From Leptolyngbya sp. NIES-2104 (lineage in GTDB: Bacteria > Cyanobacteriota > Cyanobacteriia > Leptolyngbyales > Leptolyngbyaceae), in assembly GCF_001485215.1 (NCBI RefSeq), contig NZ_BBWW01000001.1, positions 1,240,001-1,304,000 of the forward strand: a DNA stretch of 64,000 nucleotides, read 5' to 3'. Below, in pieces: positions 1-10,277 of the stretch. The position numbers and the translations under genes were made by a program. Below the pieces are notes generated by a model. That model worked only from the letters and a program-made list of their open reading frames with translations, made no database searches and was not told the origin of the DNA. Positions within the stretch are counted from its first letter, which is position 1. Each line of letters opens with the position of its first letter.

Positions 1-1
1 T

Positions 2-160
2 GATATTGAGACGATTCGGGTACATGTCCGGCATTTGAGAACCAAGCTCGAACCCGATCCCCGACATCCCAAATACATCAAAACTGTGTACGGTGCGGGA
101 TACTGTCTAGAACTGCCAAGTGAAAGTGTCTCGATCGAAGAAGAGAAACTCGCAGGCTGA
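2..160 (+). CDS. OmpR-family response regulator, C-terminal fragment
   Basis: Open frame entering from the window edge, 52 residues then TGA. It reads as the end of an OmpR/PhoB winged-helix DNA-binding domain: a recognition-helix stretch ([16 protein letters not shown]), then the wing hairpin ([14 protein letters not shown]). The receiver domain and start lie outside the window. The stop codon abuts the stop of the convergent CRR7 gene with no gap. Which regulator this is cannot be told from the tail alone; the family is clear. Confidence 0.85.
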   Translation, partial: DIETIRVHVRHLRTKLEPDPRHPKYIKTVYGAGYCLELPSESVSIEEEKLAG

Positions 161-418
161 TCATTTTTCGAGCCGAATCGCGTACCACTGTAGATACTCA
201 CCGGGAGCCATACTTAGCTCACAGGTGGTATCGATCAGGTAGCGAATTTGAGCTTCAATTTCACCTGCTTGTTTTACATCCGCAGGCAAATCATTCTGTC
301 TTGCTGCGAGAATCGATCGCAGTTTTTCATTTAGTTCCGCTGCCGTTAGGATGACTTCAGGTTGATTTGTTTCGAGCACTACGAAATGCTCTTCGTCGTA
401 TAGAGTTGCGGCAGACAT
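161..418 (-). CDS. crr7: Chlororespiratory reduction protein 7 (CRR7)
   Basis: 85-residue soluble protein matching the remembered CRR7 pattern: an early acidic/aromatic VVLE..QPE segment, a helix ending in DLPAD, then the signature LIDTTCEL...PGEYLQWYAIRLEK at the C-terminus. In plants CRR7 is needed to assemble or stabilise the chloroplast NDH complex around photosystem I; cyanobacterial homologues are assumed to assist NDH-1. Length is typical of the family. It is convergent with the upstream regulator and divergent from the lipid kinase, so it is probably monocistronic. Identification is from recalled family sequence, not a search. Confidence 0.8.
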   Translation of the reverse strand: MSAATLYDEEHFVVLETNQPEVILTAAELNEKLRSILAARQNDLPADVKQAGEIEAQIRYLIDTTCELSMAPGEYLQWYAIRLEK

Positions 419-556
419 GAGAATGCTAGAGGGAGGTCAGGGACATTCTCATTTTGGCATCTCTGTGAGGGATTCAAGAGCAAAATCATCCAGAAGTCAG
501 ACCTCGATCGCTCTGTGGGCGTGATATCCAGGAAATACTATATTTCTTGAATCCCT

Positions 557-1513
557 ATGCAAACGGCACATTTAATTTTTAATCCAGTGGCGGGTCAGGG
601 AGACGCAGACCAGGAACTTGAACTGATTCAACGCCTGTTAAGCGAAAAGTTTGATCTCAAAACGAAATTAACAACACCCGATCGCGATGCCGATGAATTG
701 GCGAAAGAGTCGGTGCAAGAAGGTGCAGAAGCAATCTTTGTTTCGGGTGGAGATGGAACCGTTTCGAGTGCTGCCGCTGCTGTGATTCGTACCGGGATTC
801 CTTTAGGCGTGATTGCACGAGGAACCGCGAATGCGTTTGCAAATGCGCTCTCGATTCCGACCACGATCGAAGCTGCTTGCGAAAATATTTTGAAGATGCA
901 AACGAAAACCGTCGATGTCGCCTTTTGTAATGGTCGCCCGATGGTGCTGTTAGCGGGGATCGGATTTGAAGCGGAAACCGTTCGGCTTGCCAACCGGGAA
1001 ACGAAAGATCGATTCGGGATTCTCGCTTATGTGATTGCAGGGTTACGTCAGCTTCGGAATCTCGATCATTTTGAAGCAGAAGTCGAAACCGATGATAAAG
1101 TGCTGTCTTTTACCGCTTCAGCGCTGACGGTCGCGAATGCGGCTCCAGCGACTTCTGTGCTCGCTCAAGGTCCCGCAGGTTTGGTTGTCGATGATGGGTT
1201 GCTTGACTTAACGATCGTGGCTCCCGCCAATCGAACAAGCGCGATCGCGGCAACTTATCACCTGCTTCAATCGGCTCTTAGTGGCAATCCCGCCGAACGC
1301 GATGACATCGGTTACATCAGATCTAAGCGATTCAGAATTAATACAAATCCACCGCAGCGCGTCGTTCTAGATGGCGAAATGGTCGGGACAACACCGATCG
1401 ATGTCGAATGTATTCCCGCTGGACTCACCATTTTTATGGACGACCCAGAAGCCAATATTCCCACGGAAAAGATCAACGGGTTGCCTGATCTAGTCGTCGA
1501 AACTAAAGATTAG
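557..1513 (+). CDS. YegS/DAGK-family lipid kinase
   Basis: 318 residues with the diacylglycerol-kinase catalytic fold. The N-terminus has the FNPVAGQG loop (residues 8-15) and the nucleotide-binding GGDGT motif is at residues 64-68; IARGTANAFA follows about 20 residues later. The C-terminal half is the beta-rich domain ending in VVLDGEMVGTTPIDVE, as in YegS/BmrU proteins. These enzymes phosphorylate diacylglycerol, sphingoid or related lipids with ATP; the substrate cannot be read here. The ATG start lies about 140 bp from the divergent CRR7 start. The length is usual for the family. Confidence 0.88.
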   Translation: MQTAHLIFNPVAGQGDADQELELIQRLLSEKFDLKTKLTTPDRDADELAKESVQEGAEAIFVSGGDGTVSSAAAAVIRTGIPLGVIARGTANAFANALSIPTTIEAACENILKMQTKTVDVAFCNGRPMVLLAGIGFEAETVRLANRETKDRFGILAYVIAGLRQLRNLDHFEAEVETDDKVLSFTASALTVANAAPATSVLAQGPAGLVVDDGLLDLTIVAPANRTSAIAATYHLLQSALSGNPAERDDIGYIRSKRFRINTNPPQRVVLDGEMVGTTPIDVECIPAGLTIFMDDPEANIPTEKINGLPDLVVETKD

Positions 1514-1652
1514 GGATCAGAACGATCAAGAAGCCAATCTAATCCTTTATAAAGAAGAAAGGGACTGCTCCGAAGCAATTCCGAAAAATTTGTAATTTTG
1601 GCTGTTTTTAGATGCCGAACTGCGAATTAGGTATTACGTATTGGCAAGTCAC

Positions 1653-4600
1653 ATGACGGTGAGTCTCGAATGGATTGTCGCGGGTACGGCGCTGATGGCA
1701 GCGATCGCGAACGGAGTTGCACTCTGGCAACGCTGGCGATCGTCGATCGTCATTGAATCCGAACAAGCGATGCAAGAAGCGCTCTGGCGACAATCGATCG
1801 CAGTCGAAGCGGCGTTAGACGGCATTGCAATTCTGAATGAAACTGGGAAACTGCTCTACCTCAACGATGCTCACTTGAAAATGTTTGGGTACAGCCGCAC
1901 CGAACTGATCGGGAAAAGTTGGGAAGTGCTGTACTATCCCGAAGAAATTGAGCGGATCGATCGAGAAATTCGCCCCGTTCTGAAAAAAATCGGACAGTGG
2001 CGCGGTCAAGTCGTCGCCAAACGTCGGGATGGCGGTACTTTTTTCGAGGAAGTCTCGCTCACCCGCACCGAAAAAGGCATCATTTCAGTTTGTCGTGATA
2101 TCACCGAAACAAAACAAACCGAAATTCGTCTCCGGATTTTGGAACGTGCGATTAGTGCGAGCAGCAACGGAATCATCATCACTGACCCCACTCAGTTAGA
2201 TAATCCGATGATCTTCGTCAATCCAGGATTTGAGCGCATGACCGGGTATAGCGCTACTGATGTGATCGGAAGAAATAGCCGACTCTTGCAAGGGGCAGAA
2301 ACCGAGCAGGACGCACTCGATCGCTTACGTCGCGCATTCAACGAGGGCGAAGACTGTACCGTTACGATTCGCAACTATCGTAAAGATGGCACTGTGTTTT
2401 GGAATGAACTCTCGATTTCGCCTGTGCTCGATGCCGAAGGACGCATCACTCACTATGTCGGAATTCAAACCGATGTCACCGAGCGAATTCGCACCGAGCA
2501 AGCTCTACAGCTTCAGATTCAACGCGCTTACCTTCTAAAGCAAATCACTCAAGACATTCGCCAAAGTTTAGACACGCAAGAAATCTTTCAAACGACGGTA
2601 ACGCAGATTGGGCGCACGTTTGGGGTGAATCGCTGTCTATTGCACACCTATCTAGAAAGTGCGGAAGATGCGCTTGTATCTAAATTCTCGCAACTCAGTC
2701 CAGAGTTTCCACAAATTCCGATCGTCGCAGAATTTCTAGAATTCGGTTGGGACTCAATGCAAGGTGCTCAAATCCCGATTCGGGGCAATCCTCATGTCGA
2801 AGAATTGCTGCAATCCGATCGTGCCATCTCCTCTCCCGATGTTTACGCTGATCCGCGACTTACGGCAGCGACTCCTCTCTGTGAACGCGCACAATTGAAA
2901 TCGATGTTAGCGGTTCGCACCTCGTATCAAGGAATTCCAAACGGCGTGATCGCGCTGCAACAATGTGACAGCTTTCGGAATTGGACGAGTGATGAAATTG
3001 AGCTACTCGAAGCGGTCGCGGATCAAGTGGGAATCGCGATCGCTCAAGCCCGTCTCCTGAGACAAGAACGGTTACAGCGTGAGCAACTGACCGAAAAAAA
3101 TATCGCCCTAGAGCAAGCCAAACACGCCGCTGAAACCGCAAACCGCGCTAAGAGTGAATTTCTCGCAACCGTGAGCCACGAGATTCGGACTCCGATGAAT
3201 GCGGTGATCGGTTTAACCGGGCTTTTACTCGATATGGATTTGACCGATCAGCAGCGCGATTTCGTCGAAACAATTCGGAGTAGCGGCGATTCGTTACTGA
3301 CGATCATTAACGACATTCTCGACTTCTCAAAAATTGAATCCGGCAAACTAAATCTAGAGCAGCAACCGTTTGATCTAAGAGCCTGTATCCGAGATGCGAT
3401 CGAACTGCTCAACGCTGAAGCGATCGAGAAAAAACTCGCGGTCACTTGCAAGATTGATCCCACGATTCCAGAAGCGATCGTCGGTGATGTGACTCGACTG
3501 CGGCAAATTCTCGTGAATCTCATCAGCAATGCGATCAAGTTCACGCCACAAGGTGAAATTTTCGTGTCTGTCAAACTTTCATACTCGAATTCAAGTCATT
3601 GCAAAACCGATGGACTCGCTCATTGCTCTGAACTCTCGAATCAAACTTTCACGCTTTTATTTACCGTGAGCGATACCGGAATCGGCATTCCTCCAGAACG
3701 AATGAATCGATTGTTTAAATCGTTTAGTCAGGTCGATTCTTCAACTAGTCGGCAGTATGGGGGCACTGGACTCGGACTCGCGATTAGTCGGCGCTTGAGT
3801 GAATTGATGGGCGGCTCGATGTGGGTTGAAAGTCAGGGCGCGATCGGCGGTTGTCCTCCGGTCGATTTCCAGCCCAAAGATTCGACAAAAGCCGGATCAA
3901 CGTTTTACTTCACGCTGTGTGCGAGTGCGGCTGAACTGAAATCTTCTGAGATCGCACAAGAACTCACCCCAGAAGAACCGCGATCGCAGTCCTTACGAAT
4001 TCTTCTTGCTGAAGATAACGTCGTCAATCAGAAAGTCGCGCTTCATCTGCTTTCGCGGTTGGGATATCGGGCGGATGTTGCTGGAAACGGTTTAGAAGTT
4101 CTAGCAGCGTTAGACCGTCAAACTTACGATGTCATTCTGATGGATGTGCAAATGCCAGATATGGACGGATTAGAGGCAACGAGAAAAATCGTTCAACAGT
4201 CTAATCCGCCGTACATTATTGCCATGACCGCGAACGCAATGGAAGGCGATCGCCAACTCTGCCTCGAAGCAGGCATGAACGATTATTTGAGCAAGCCCAT
4301 CCGGATCGATGCGCTAAAATCTGTTCTCAGTAAGTGTACCCCTGTTGTGCGAACACCGTTCCAACCCAGCAACGTCGATGCCATTGAGCCGCCCCCTGCT
4401 TTGATGCGATCGTCCGTTACCGTTGCTGCTGGCTATTCTCGCACTTCTACCGATCGTGACTTTACCTACGATCGAGAGGGTTCCGACTTGATTCACCGTT
4501 ACCTTAGCGAAACTCGTTTCTGGCTCGACCAGCTTCATGCCGCGATCGACCCACTCAATGAACAGGCTTTACACCAAACCCTGCATCGTCTGCGATCGAG

Positions 4601-4769
4601 TAGTCTGCAAATCGGCATCAGCGCGATCGCTTCGTCCTGTGATGCGTTGGAAACCTGCCTTCGCCTGGGAACGTTAGATCAAGTCGCTCATCAAGTCCGC
4701 CAACTCGAAGCCCAATACGATCGCGTCCAAGCTTCGTTACACCTGGAACTTCAGCAATGTCAGAGATAA
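1653..4769 (+). CDS. Hybrid sensor histidine kinase (PAS-PAS-GAF-HisKA-HATPase-REC-Hpt)
   Basis: About 1038 residues. Order: one N-terminal hydrophobic segment (about residues 5-25), two PAS domains (about 45-285, the second followed by a PAC-like IQTDVTERI), a GAF domain (about 300-470), a HisKA segment with phospho-accepting H509 in TVSHEIRTP, an HATPase with N ([10 protein letters not shown]), DTGIGIP and [10 protein letters not shown] boxes, a receiver with D831 in [12 protein letters not shown], and an Hpt-like end with H978 in LHRLRSSS. It therefore carries a full internal phosphorelay. ATG 1653 was chosen; an in-frame TTG lies 12 bp upstream. It overlaps the following REC-GGDEF gene, so the two are probably co-translated and work in one pathway. 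The signal is unknown. Confidence 0.9.
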   Translation: MTVSLEWIVAGTALMAAIANGVALWQRWRSSIVIESEQAMQEALWRQSIAVEAALDGIAILNETGKLLYLNDAHLKMFGYSRTELIGKSWEVLYYPEEIERIDREIRPVLKKIGQWRGQVVAKRRDGGTFFEEVSLTRTEKGIISVCRDITETKQTEIRLRILERAISASSNGIIITDPTQLDNPMIFVNPGFERMTGYSATDVIGRNSRLLQGAETEQDALDRLRRAFNEGEDCTVTIRNYRKDGTVFWNELSISPVLDAEGRITHYVGIQTDVTERIRTEQALQLQIQRAYLLKQITQDIRQSLDTQEIFQTTVTQIGRTFGVNRCLLHTYLESAEDALVSKFSQLSPEFPQIPIVAEFLEFGWDSMQGAQIPIRGNPHVEELLQSDRAISSPDVYADPRLTAATPLCERAQLKSMLAVRTSYQGIPNGVIALQQCDSFRNWTSDEIELLEAVADQVGIAIAQARLLRQERLQREQLTEKNIALEQAKHAAETANRAKSEFLATVSHEIRTPMNAVIGLTGLLLDMDLTDQQRDFVETIRSSGDSLLTIINDILDFSKIESGKLNLEQQPFDLRACIRDAIELLNAEAIEKKLAVTCKIDPTIPEAIVGDVTRLRQILVNLISNAIKFTPQGEIFVSVKLSYSNSSHCKTDGLAHCSELSNQTFTLLFTVSDTGIGIPPERMNRLFKSFSQVDSSTSRQYGGTGLGLAISRRLSELMGGSMWVESQGAIGGCPPVDFQPKDSTKAGSTFYFTLCASAAELKSSEIAQELTPEEPRSQSLRILLAEDNVVNQKVALHLLSRLGYRADVAGNGLEVLAALDRQTYDVILMDVQMPDMDGLEATRKIVQQSNPPYIIAMTANAMEGDRQLCLEAGMNDYLSKPIRIDALKSVLSKCTPVVRTPFQPSNVDAIEPPPALMRSSVTVAAGYSRTSTDRDFTYDREGSDLIHRYLSETRFWLDQLHAAIDPLNEQALHQTLHRLRSSSLQIGISAIASSCDALETCLRLGTLDQVAHQVRQLEAQYDRVQASLHLELQQCQR

Positions 4770-5707
4770 TGCCCTCTTTCCATAATCCTCCATTGATCCT
4801 GGTCGCCGATGATGACAAGACGATGCGGCTCAGTGTGCGTCAAGCAATGGAGCAAGATGGCTATCAAGTAATCGAAGCGATCGACGGAGAAGCTTGTCTT
4901 GCCACATTTGAGCGATCGCGTCCGGATGTTGTGCTGCTTGATGCGATTATGCCTGCGATCGATGGCTTTACGTGCTGTGAACGCATCCAAGCCATGAGCG
5001 GCACAAGACGGACTCCAGTATTGATGATTACTGGACTGGAAGATCAAGATTCGGTCGATCAAGCCTTTGCAGTCGGAGCAGTTGATTACATTACGAAGCC
5101 GATTCACTGGGGCGTGTTGCGGCAGCGGGTGAAGCGGTTGATTCAGCAAGTGAGACTGTATCAGCAGCTTGAGACGGCGAATCATGAATTGCAGCGATTA
5201 GCCGCGATCGATGGATTGACGCAGTTAGCAAATCGTCGCCGTTTTGATGAATATCTCCAGCAAGAATGGCAGCGGATGTTGCGCGAACAGTTGCCGCTTT
5301 CGCTGATTCTGTGTGATATTGACTTTTTCAAGGCTTACAACGATACGTACGGGCATCAGGTCGGGGATGATTGCCTCAGACAAGCTGCACAAGTGATTCA
5401 GAGTTCGGCAAAACGGGCGATCGATTTAGCGGCGCGATATGGTGGTGAAGAATTCGCGATCGTTTTACCGAATACAGATCAAGAAGGTGCGGTTCTCGTT
5501 GCACAAGACATTCAAACGGGCGTGAAGCAGCTAGGAATTGCTCATGCTGGCTCTAAAGTGTGCAACACAGTGACGGTGAGTTTAGGCGTGTCGAATACGA
5601 TTCCGAGTATTTTAACTTCACCGGAAATGCTGATCAATGCGGCAGATAAAGCGCTTTATCAAGCGAAAGCGGAAGGACGCGATCGCTATTGTGTCTGTTT
5701 AAGTTAA
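4757..5707 (+). CDS. Response regulator with GGDEF (diguanylate cyclase) output
   Basis: 316 residues. Residues about 12-130 are a receiver domain with acidic pocket VADDDK, phospho-acceptor D62 ([12 protein letters not shown]) and conserved KP (ITKPIH). A short coiled linker leads to a GGDEF domain with the active-site signature GGEEF at 229-233. An RxxD inhibitory site (RAID) ends five residues before it, so product feedback by c-di-GMP is likely. It should make c-di-GMP when phosphorylated, most simply by the overlapping hybrid kinase. ATG 4757 overlaps the kinase by 13 bp; a second in-frame ATG at 4769 would give a TAATG stop-start overlap and is equally plausible. Confidence 0.92.
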   Translation: MSEIMPSFHNPPLILVADDDKTMRLSVRQAMEQDGYQVIEAIDGEACLATFERSRPDVVLLDAIMPAIDGFTCCERIQAMSGTRRTPVLMITGLEDQDSVDQAFAVGAVDYITKPIHWGVLRQRVKRLIQQVRLYQQLETANHELQRLAAIDGLTQLANRRRFDEYLQQEWQRMLREQLPLSLILCDIDFFKAYNDTYGHQVGDDCLRQAAQVIQSSAKRAIDLAARYGGEEFAIVLPNTDQEGAVLVAQDIQTGVKQLGIAHAGSKVCNTVTVSLGVSNTIPSILTSPEMLINAADKALYQAKAEGRDRYCVCLS

Positions 5708-6477
5708 CGATGCGCCTCAACTTCTAATCGCACCATCTGGACGTGAGCGAATCCGTTCGCGTCGAGTGGAAATTTAGCGAGGTAAGTTTGTGTGACTTCT
5801 GAGATAAAGCGATCTCGGTCTGATTCTGGAACTGCCTGAGTAAATGGTAGCCAAGTCGTCCGGAACCAACTCGCTAGACCGGACTCACCGGAGTGTGTCA
5901 TATCTTTTGGAACGAGTTCGAGGCGATCGATATTAAAGCCTGCTGCTTTTAACCAGGGTTCGTATTCGGTTGTGCCGTAGAAATGATAAGGGTTGCGAAA
6001 TTCTGGAAAGTATTTGTGCCAGGGATTTTGAGCAACGATTTGGGCAAACGTATCGAGAATGTCGATCGCGCCTCCGGCTCCACCGCAGGACGTGATTAAT
6101 CGACCATTTGAATTAAGAGCGCGATAAGCTCCCTGAAGAAAAGCGGGATGATTATCGACCCAGTGAAGCACTGCATTTGAGAAAATCAGATCGAATTGAT
6201 TCGCAAAGTTCAGCGATCTCGCATCGACACAAGCAAACGATAGATTCGATATCGAATACGTTTCCTGAGCATAAGCGATCATTTCTTGTGAGCTATCAAT
6301 CCCCATGACTTGCCCGTTTGGAAGTGCCTCAGCGAAATCTGCTGTGATTTTGCCATCCCCGCAACCGACATCGAGAATGGATTCTGAACCGTGGAGTGAT
6401 AAGCGCGATCGTAGTTCTCTTGCCCATTTCAACTGAGCGTTTGAATTCTGTGCGTAGTCACGAGGATTCCATTTCAT
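5704..6477 (-). CDS. Class I SAM-dependent methyltransferase (trans-aconitate methyltransferase-like)
   Basis: 257 residues. The SAM-binding glycine motif I is ILDVGCGDGKI (about residues 34-44), followed by the acidic residue in VMGIDSSQEMI and the motif-IV-like LIFSNAVLHWVD. The layout, including NPRDYAQNSNAQLKWARELRSRL at the start, resembles Tam-type trans-aconitate 2-methyltransferases, but substrate cannot be deduced from the Rossmann core. Its stop codon overlaps that of the convergent GGDEF gene. The gene is transcribed away from the GspE-N-like gene's 3' end with a 10-bp gap, so the two could share a transcript. Confidence 0.85.
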   Translation of the reverse strand: MKWNPRDYAQNSNAQLKWARELRSRLSLHGSESILDVGCGDGKITADFAEALPNGQVMGIDSSQEMIAYAQETYSISNLSFACVDARSLNFANQFDLIFSNAVLHWVDNHPAFLQGAYRALNSNGRLITSCGGAGGAIDILDTFAQIVAQNPWHKYFPEFRNPYHFYGTTEYEPWLKAAGFNIDRLELVPKDMTHSGESGLASWFRTTWLPFTQAVPESDRDRFISEVTQTYLAKFPLDANGFAHVQMVRLEVEAHR

Positions 6478-6487
6478 AGAGCGAATT

Positions 6488-7540
6488 TTAGTTTTCCTTA
6501 TTATAGGAATCGCGAATTTGCTTTAGTTCGGTTAGCTGCTGTTCAACAATTTGTAGAACTTGATTCAAGGCTGGCACCATATCAGGCTGTAGTTGATCGA
6601 CCGTTAATGGTGTTGCTGTTTGCGTATGGTTGTGAAGCTCGTCCATTTTTTGCCGGAGCTTCTGAGCAATACTCAAGGCATCGCGGCTGAGAGTGGTTAA
6701 CTGCTGTTTCTGGTAGAACTTCAAAGCCGCACCCCGAAGCACTTGTAAGGTCGCCTGTTCACCATTTGCAGAAGGCGTGATTCGCAGTCGAAGCAAAACA
6801 CGATCGCGCTGATACGATCGCTCAATTTCTACTTGCTGTACTTCGGTAACTGGAGTCAGCGGTAAATGCGTGAGTTGCTTGAGTTCGTCGAGCAGTGCCT
6901 GAAATTTTGACAGGGCAACACCTTCGATCACGGATTGCAGCACTCCATTTTGGCTCCAGAGAATGCGACCGTGTTTCTCTTGTCGATCGAAGAAGAGCCG
7001 ACCAATTCCGTTTCCAAGAACTCGTCCTAGAAGTTCTTGAATGAGGCGAGAAGGCGGAAGTTGGCTCAAGAGCGCGATCGGTTCTTCACTGTAACGGGTG
7101 CTGATTGCTAAAGCGGGAAGTGCATGATGCGGATCGGGGATGGTGTTTTGCAGCGATCGTGCTGCGGGTTTGTGGCATTCTTCCCACTCTAGTTCGTCTG
7201 GGCTTTCGACCACTAAGGTTTCTTTGCTGTGAAGGTCTGGTTTCTTGGGAGGCTCAGGGGGCTTAGGTGGTTTTGGAGGTGTGGGACGATTTTGGCTGTA
7301 ATTTAAGTAGGTTGTGAGAATAGTGTGATGAGATTCTGAAGAGAGGCTTTGAGGTGCAAGCAAATAGTTTTGATAGCCGACCATGCGGCGAGCATAATCG
7401 AGAGCAGCCACATCATCGAGCATCACCATACCCAAATGAAGGGTGTTTCCTTCGATCGACAATGGCAAAATTTGATGATACAAGCAAGCTTCAAACGGTA
7501 AAACGCGATCGATCAGTTGAAAGATTTTTTCTGTGTCCAT
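6488..7540 (-). CDS. GspE/PilB N-terminal-like protein without ATPase domain
   Basis: 350 residues. Residues 1-80 resemble the MshEN/T2SSE N-terminal domain of secretion and pilus ATPases (hydrophobic core, LGMVMLDDVAALDYARR). A proline-rich linker (PPKPPKPPEPPKKP, about 105-120) follows. Residues about 165-300 resemble the PAS-like N2 domain preceding the GspE/PilB motor (one-turn ILWSQNGVLQSV, then LRLRITPSANGEQATLQVLRG). No Walker A or B box exists, and the protein ends in a helical, Gln-rich tail. It may bind cyclic di-GMP or pilus-motor partners; this is inference from the fold. The domain assignment is by eye. Confidence 0.6.
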   Translation of the reverse strand: MDTEKIFQLIDRVLPFEACLYHQILPLSIEGNTLHLGMVMLDDVAALDYARRMVGYQNYLLAPQSLSSESHHTILTTYLNYSQNRPTPPKPPKPPEPPKKPDLHSKETLVVESPDELEWEECHKPAARSLQNTIPDPHHALPALAISTRYSEEPIALLSQLPPSRLIQELLGRVLGNGIGRLFFDRQEKHGRILWSQNGVLQSVIEGVALSKFQALLDELKQLTHLPLTPVTEVQQVEIERSYQRDRVLLRLRITPSANGEQATLQVLRGAALKFYQKQQLTTLSRDALSIAQKLRQKMDELHNHTQTATPLTVDQLQPDMVPALNQVLQIVEQQLTELKQIRDSYNKEN

Positions 7541-7634
7541 GAGCGGTGCTAACCTCTAGAATCAAGTCGTTTCGACTGATCCCCACTTCAGAGCGAGATG
7601 CTGCTAGTATTCCCATTGGATAAAGTCTCTGTGC

Positions 7635-8435
7635 ATGAAAAATCAACTTGCATTCAAACTCATTAATCGAAATGATTCGATGATCGTGATATTCCTACAT
7701 GGATTTCTAGGAAATGGTGCAGAGTTTGATGCGATCGCAAACCGATTACCGTTTTCCTGTCTTACTCTGGATCTTCCGGGTCATGGTGAAACTCGATTTT
7801 CGGCTCAGTACACAATGGAAAATACAGCAAATGCGATCGTTCATTTGCTGAACGAATTAGGCATCGATCGAGCGAATTTAGTCGGCTACTCGATGGGAGG
7901 ACGGTTAGCGCTTTATCTTGCGTTGAATTACCCAGAGCGATTTTCAAAGACAGTAATCGAATCAGGTTCACCAGGATTAAAGACAGCACAAGAACGATTA
8001 GAAAGGATTGAGCGCGATCGCACTTTAGCGACTCAAATCGAGACAGATTTCGATCAGTTTTTAATCAATTGGTACAATCAGCCATTATTTCAATCGATCA
8101 AACCGCATCCGAATTTCAATCAAATGCTAAAAGAACGCTCGCGAAATCATCCGGGTGAAATAGCGCGATCGCTGCTCGAAATGGGAACAGGAATGCAGCC
8201 GAGTTTATGGGAGAAATTACGAACACATCAGAATCCGCTTTTGTTAATGGTGGGAGAATACGATCGAAAATTTGTCGCGCTGAATCAAGAAATGGTATCG
8301 ATATGTGAAACGGCAGAGTTAGCGATCGTGCCTGATGCGGGGCATAACATTCACTTTGAGAAACCGGATTTGTTTGTCGATCGGCTTAAAAGTTTTTTGA
8401 GGTACGTTACAACTGACATCTTGCACCAATGGTAA
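7635..8435 (+). CDS. menH: 2-succinyl-6-hydroxy-2,4-cyclohexadiene-1-carboxylate synthase
   Basis: 266-residue alpha/beta hydrolase. Oxyanion-loop HGFLGNGAEF is typical of MenH, the nucleophile elbow is GYSMGGR, and the catalytic His sits in DAGHNIHFEKP near the C-terminus; LDLPGHGETRF also fits the family. MenH eliminates pyruvate from SEPHCHC in the menaquinone-type pathway; in cyanobacteria the same men genes make the naphthoquinone head of phylloquinone for photosystem I. No other men gene is adjacent. Cytosolic. ATG 7635 gives the normal family length. Confidence 0.85.
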   Translation: MKNQLAFKLINRNDSMIVIFLHGFLGNGAEFDAIANRLPFSCLTLDLPGHGETRFSAQYTMENTANAIVHLLNELGIDRANLVGYSMGGRLALYLALNYPERFSKTVIESGSPGLKTAQERLERIERDRTLATQIETDFDQFLINWYNQPLFQSIKPHPNFNQMLKERSRNHPGEIARSLLEMGTGMQPSLWEKLRTHQNPLLLMVGEYDRKFVALNQEMVSICETAELAIVPDAGHNIHFEKPDLFVDRLKSFLRYVTTDILHQW

Positions 8436-8473
8436 CAAGCAATGTTGAGCATCTCGTTCATCGCGTTCACCTG

Positions 8474-8597
8474 CCCCGGAATGGAATTCGGGGCTAATCG
8501 AATGAAGTCCACTGAAGGGGACTGAAGAGACTAGATTGAACATCTTGAGTCCTTTTCAAAGGACTTCGCACCGTTAGCCCCGAATTTCATTCCGGGG
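8474..8597. repeat. Clover-leaf inverted-repeat element, copy A
   Basis: Outer arms 8474-8497 and 8574-8597 are complementary at 23 of 24 positions and begin with CCCCGGAATG. Inside lie two smaller hairpins with AGTC...GACT ends, one of them a perfect 8-bp stem (AGTCCTTT/AAAGGACT). The same architecture recurs at 35.5 kb with different arms. No protein is encoded. It looks like a non-autonomous palindromic element of the REP/MITE kind; the mobilising enzyme is not in the window. Confidence 0.75.
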
Positions 8598-8785
8598 CGG
8601 GGCAGTGCAATGAGCGAAACGCCCAAAATTCTTTCTGTTGCTATTAGATTGCTCGATCGCTTTAACCGTGTTGATGTCCGCAGAAATCATCTGGATTCAC
8701 ACTAAATCACACGCTGATTTTAACCACAAAAAAGCAGCCCCATCGCTGAGACTGCCATCAGACCACACAGTAAACTTTTCGCGCT

Positions 8786-8998
8786 CTAACTCCACGCTTC
8801 CTCCAAATCGGTTTCCGGCAGCAGAATCATCGTCTCAAAGCCGATTCTGCCCATTTCTGGCTCTTCTCCCATTTCCATCTCAACCAGATACGACCAGCGA
8901 CCTGAATCCGCGTGCGACTTGCGCACTTTTCCCTCACCCCCAATGAAGCGAACAAACTGATCGGGGCTAAATCTGGGCATCGTCATTACAGCAACCAT
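8786..8998 (-). CDS. Conserved cyanobacterial hypothetical protein
   Basis: 70 residues starting MVAVMTMPRFSPDQ; an internal ATG (MPRFSP) is an alternative start. The core FVRFIGGEGKVRK, then GRWSYLVEMEMG and EPEMGRIGFETMILL, is a compact beta-rich pattern seen in short uncharacterised cyanobacterial proteins. There is no signal peptide, membrane segment or cysteine motif. It probably forms a small SH3-like barrel (inference from alternating hydrophobics). An opposing 102-residue frame on the plus strand has low-complexity composition and is taken as the shadow. Function unknown. Confidence 0.65.
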   Translation of the reverse strand: MVAVMTMPRFSPDQFVRFIGGEGKVRKSHADSGRWSYLVEMEMGEEPEMGRIGFETMILLPETDLEEAWS

Positions 8999-9206
8999 AA
9001 TCCTGAATTCCTTGCACTTGCGTTCTGTTCCTTACTTCAACGATCGCCGCTCTCATTGCAGACAGAATAGCTAAAGCTTTGATAAAGATGTCTCCTCCGT
9101 TTGGGTAAGTCTTGGGGTGAAATTTATTATTCTTGAGAATTAGCGCAATCGGTTGTTTAATGATGAAGTGATCGCGCAGTTTACAGAAATAGAAACGCTA
9201 CAGGCA

Positions 9207-9983
9207 ATGCTGACATCGTTATTTTGGCTGATTCATCCTGCAACGCTAAATCTATGGGATAAAACCAGTGGCACTTGGATTAATGTGGCGACGGTCTTAA
9301 TCGGAAGCATTTTAGGGCTAATGCTGAAAGGTAGTTTACCGAGCCGAATGCAGCGCATTATTACCCAGGGCTTGGGACTGTTGACGTTATTTCTAGGTGT
9401 CACGATGGCATCGAGCTTGCTTAAGGTCAAAATCGGCGTAGTGGATGGCGTGATTATTGGACTGTTCGCGATCGTGATCGGCGGTTTGCTCGGTGAATGG
9501 TGGCAACTCGAAACACGATTGCATTCGATCGGCGATCGCATTAAACGTATGGTGAAAGGGGGCGGCAGTTTTACCGAAGGATTTGTGGCGGCAAGTTTAT
9601 TGTTTTGTGTCGGACCGCTGACGATCGTGGGAAGTTTGAACAATGGACTTGCTGGAGATAATACGCTGTTATCGATTAAATCAGCGATGGATGGACTGGC
9701 TTCGATCGCGTTAAGTAGCAGTTACGGGATCGGGGTGATGTTTTCTGCGGTGGCGATCGTAATTTATCAAGGTGGATTGTCGATCGCGTCGGGATTACTG
9801 GCGCAGTCATTGCCTGATCCAGCGACGGCTCCAGCGGTTTTGTTGACTTCTGGAGTGGGTGGATTAATGGTGATGGGACTGGGCTTAAACCTGTTGGAGA
9901 TTGGAAAATTGAGCGTTGCTGCATTTCTACCCGGATTGGTTCTTGCACCGTTGTTTTGTGCAATCATCGAGCGATTGACGTAA
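9207..9983 (+). CDS. DUF554 family membrane protein
   Basis: 258 residues from ATG 9207; a TTG at 9153 would add 18 residues without a good ribosome site. Seven or so hydrophobic segments span the protein. Family-like features are GTWINVATVLIGSILGL near the start, TQGLGLLTLFLGVTMA, VIGGLLGEWW and FVAASLLFCVGPLTIVGSLNNGL in the middle. DUF554 (YdfK/YqgA-type) proteins are inner-membrane proteins of unknown transport or signalling role. It is flanked by unrelated genes and is likely monocistronic. Confidence 0.85.
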   Translation: MLTSLFWLIHPATLNLWDKTSGTWINVATVLIGSILGLMLKGSLPSRMQRIITQGLGLLTLFLGVTMASSLLKVKIGVVDGVIIGLFAIVIGGLLGEWWQLETRLHSIGDRIKRMVKGGGSFTEGFVAASLLFCVGPLTIVGSLNNGLAGDNTLLSIKSAMDGLASIALSSSYGIGVMFSAVAIVIYQGGLSIASGLLAQSLPDPATAPAVLLTSGVGGLMVMGLGLNLLEIGKLSVAAFLPGLVLAPLFCAIIERLT

Positions 9984-10075
9984 CCAGATGCGGTAATATA
10001 TCCGTTCATATAAAAGATTCATGATCGATGACTTAATCGTTACATTTTTAGAATTTGATCTAAAATTTTTAAGAT

Positions 10076-10106
10076 TTGCTACCAAATTCAAAAATGTCTC
10101 TATAAT
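10076..10106 (+). promoter_or_regulatory. Candidate sigma-70-type promoter for the HTH/basic-tail gene
   Basis: TTGCTA (10076-10081) and TATAAT (10101-10106) are separated by 19 bp in an A+T-rich stretch about 170 bp before the gene's ATG. The -10 is a perfect consensus; spacing is 1-2 bp long. A frame of 80 codons (from 10021) crosses this region but looks non-coding. Confidence 0.35.
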
Positions 10107-10277
10107 TGACGACGATAGTGATAACAGAAACGATATCACTACTATCGAGTTGCAACGAGCATCAGATCGATCACGGTTGAACGTCGATCGATATCGCCAA
10201 AAGGTTTTGTTTCAAATCCCAGAATTGGGAACGCATCAACAAAGTCAATATCCTGTAATTTGATTAGGAGGAACAAC

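Noticed and set aside
628-993. 121-codon minus-strand frame in the lipid-kinase gene
   Set aside because: Shadow of a clear DAGK-family gene; no ribosome site or family.
8638-8946. 102-codon plus-strand frame
   Set aside because: It opposes the conserved 70-residue protein on the minus strand and has Ser/Pro low-complexity composition.
10021-10263. 80-codon plus-strand frame before the HTH gene
   Set aside because: No ribosome site, A+T-rich sequence with a promoter-like element inside, and it runs into the AGGAGG-led true start.
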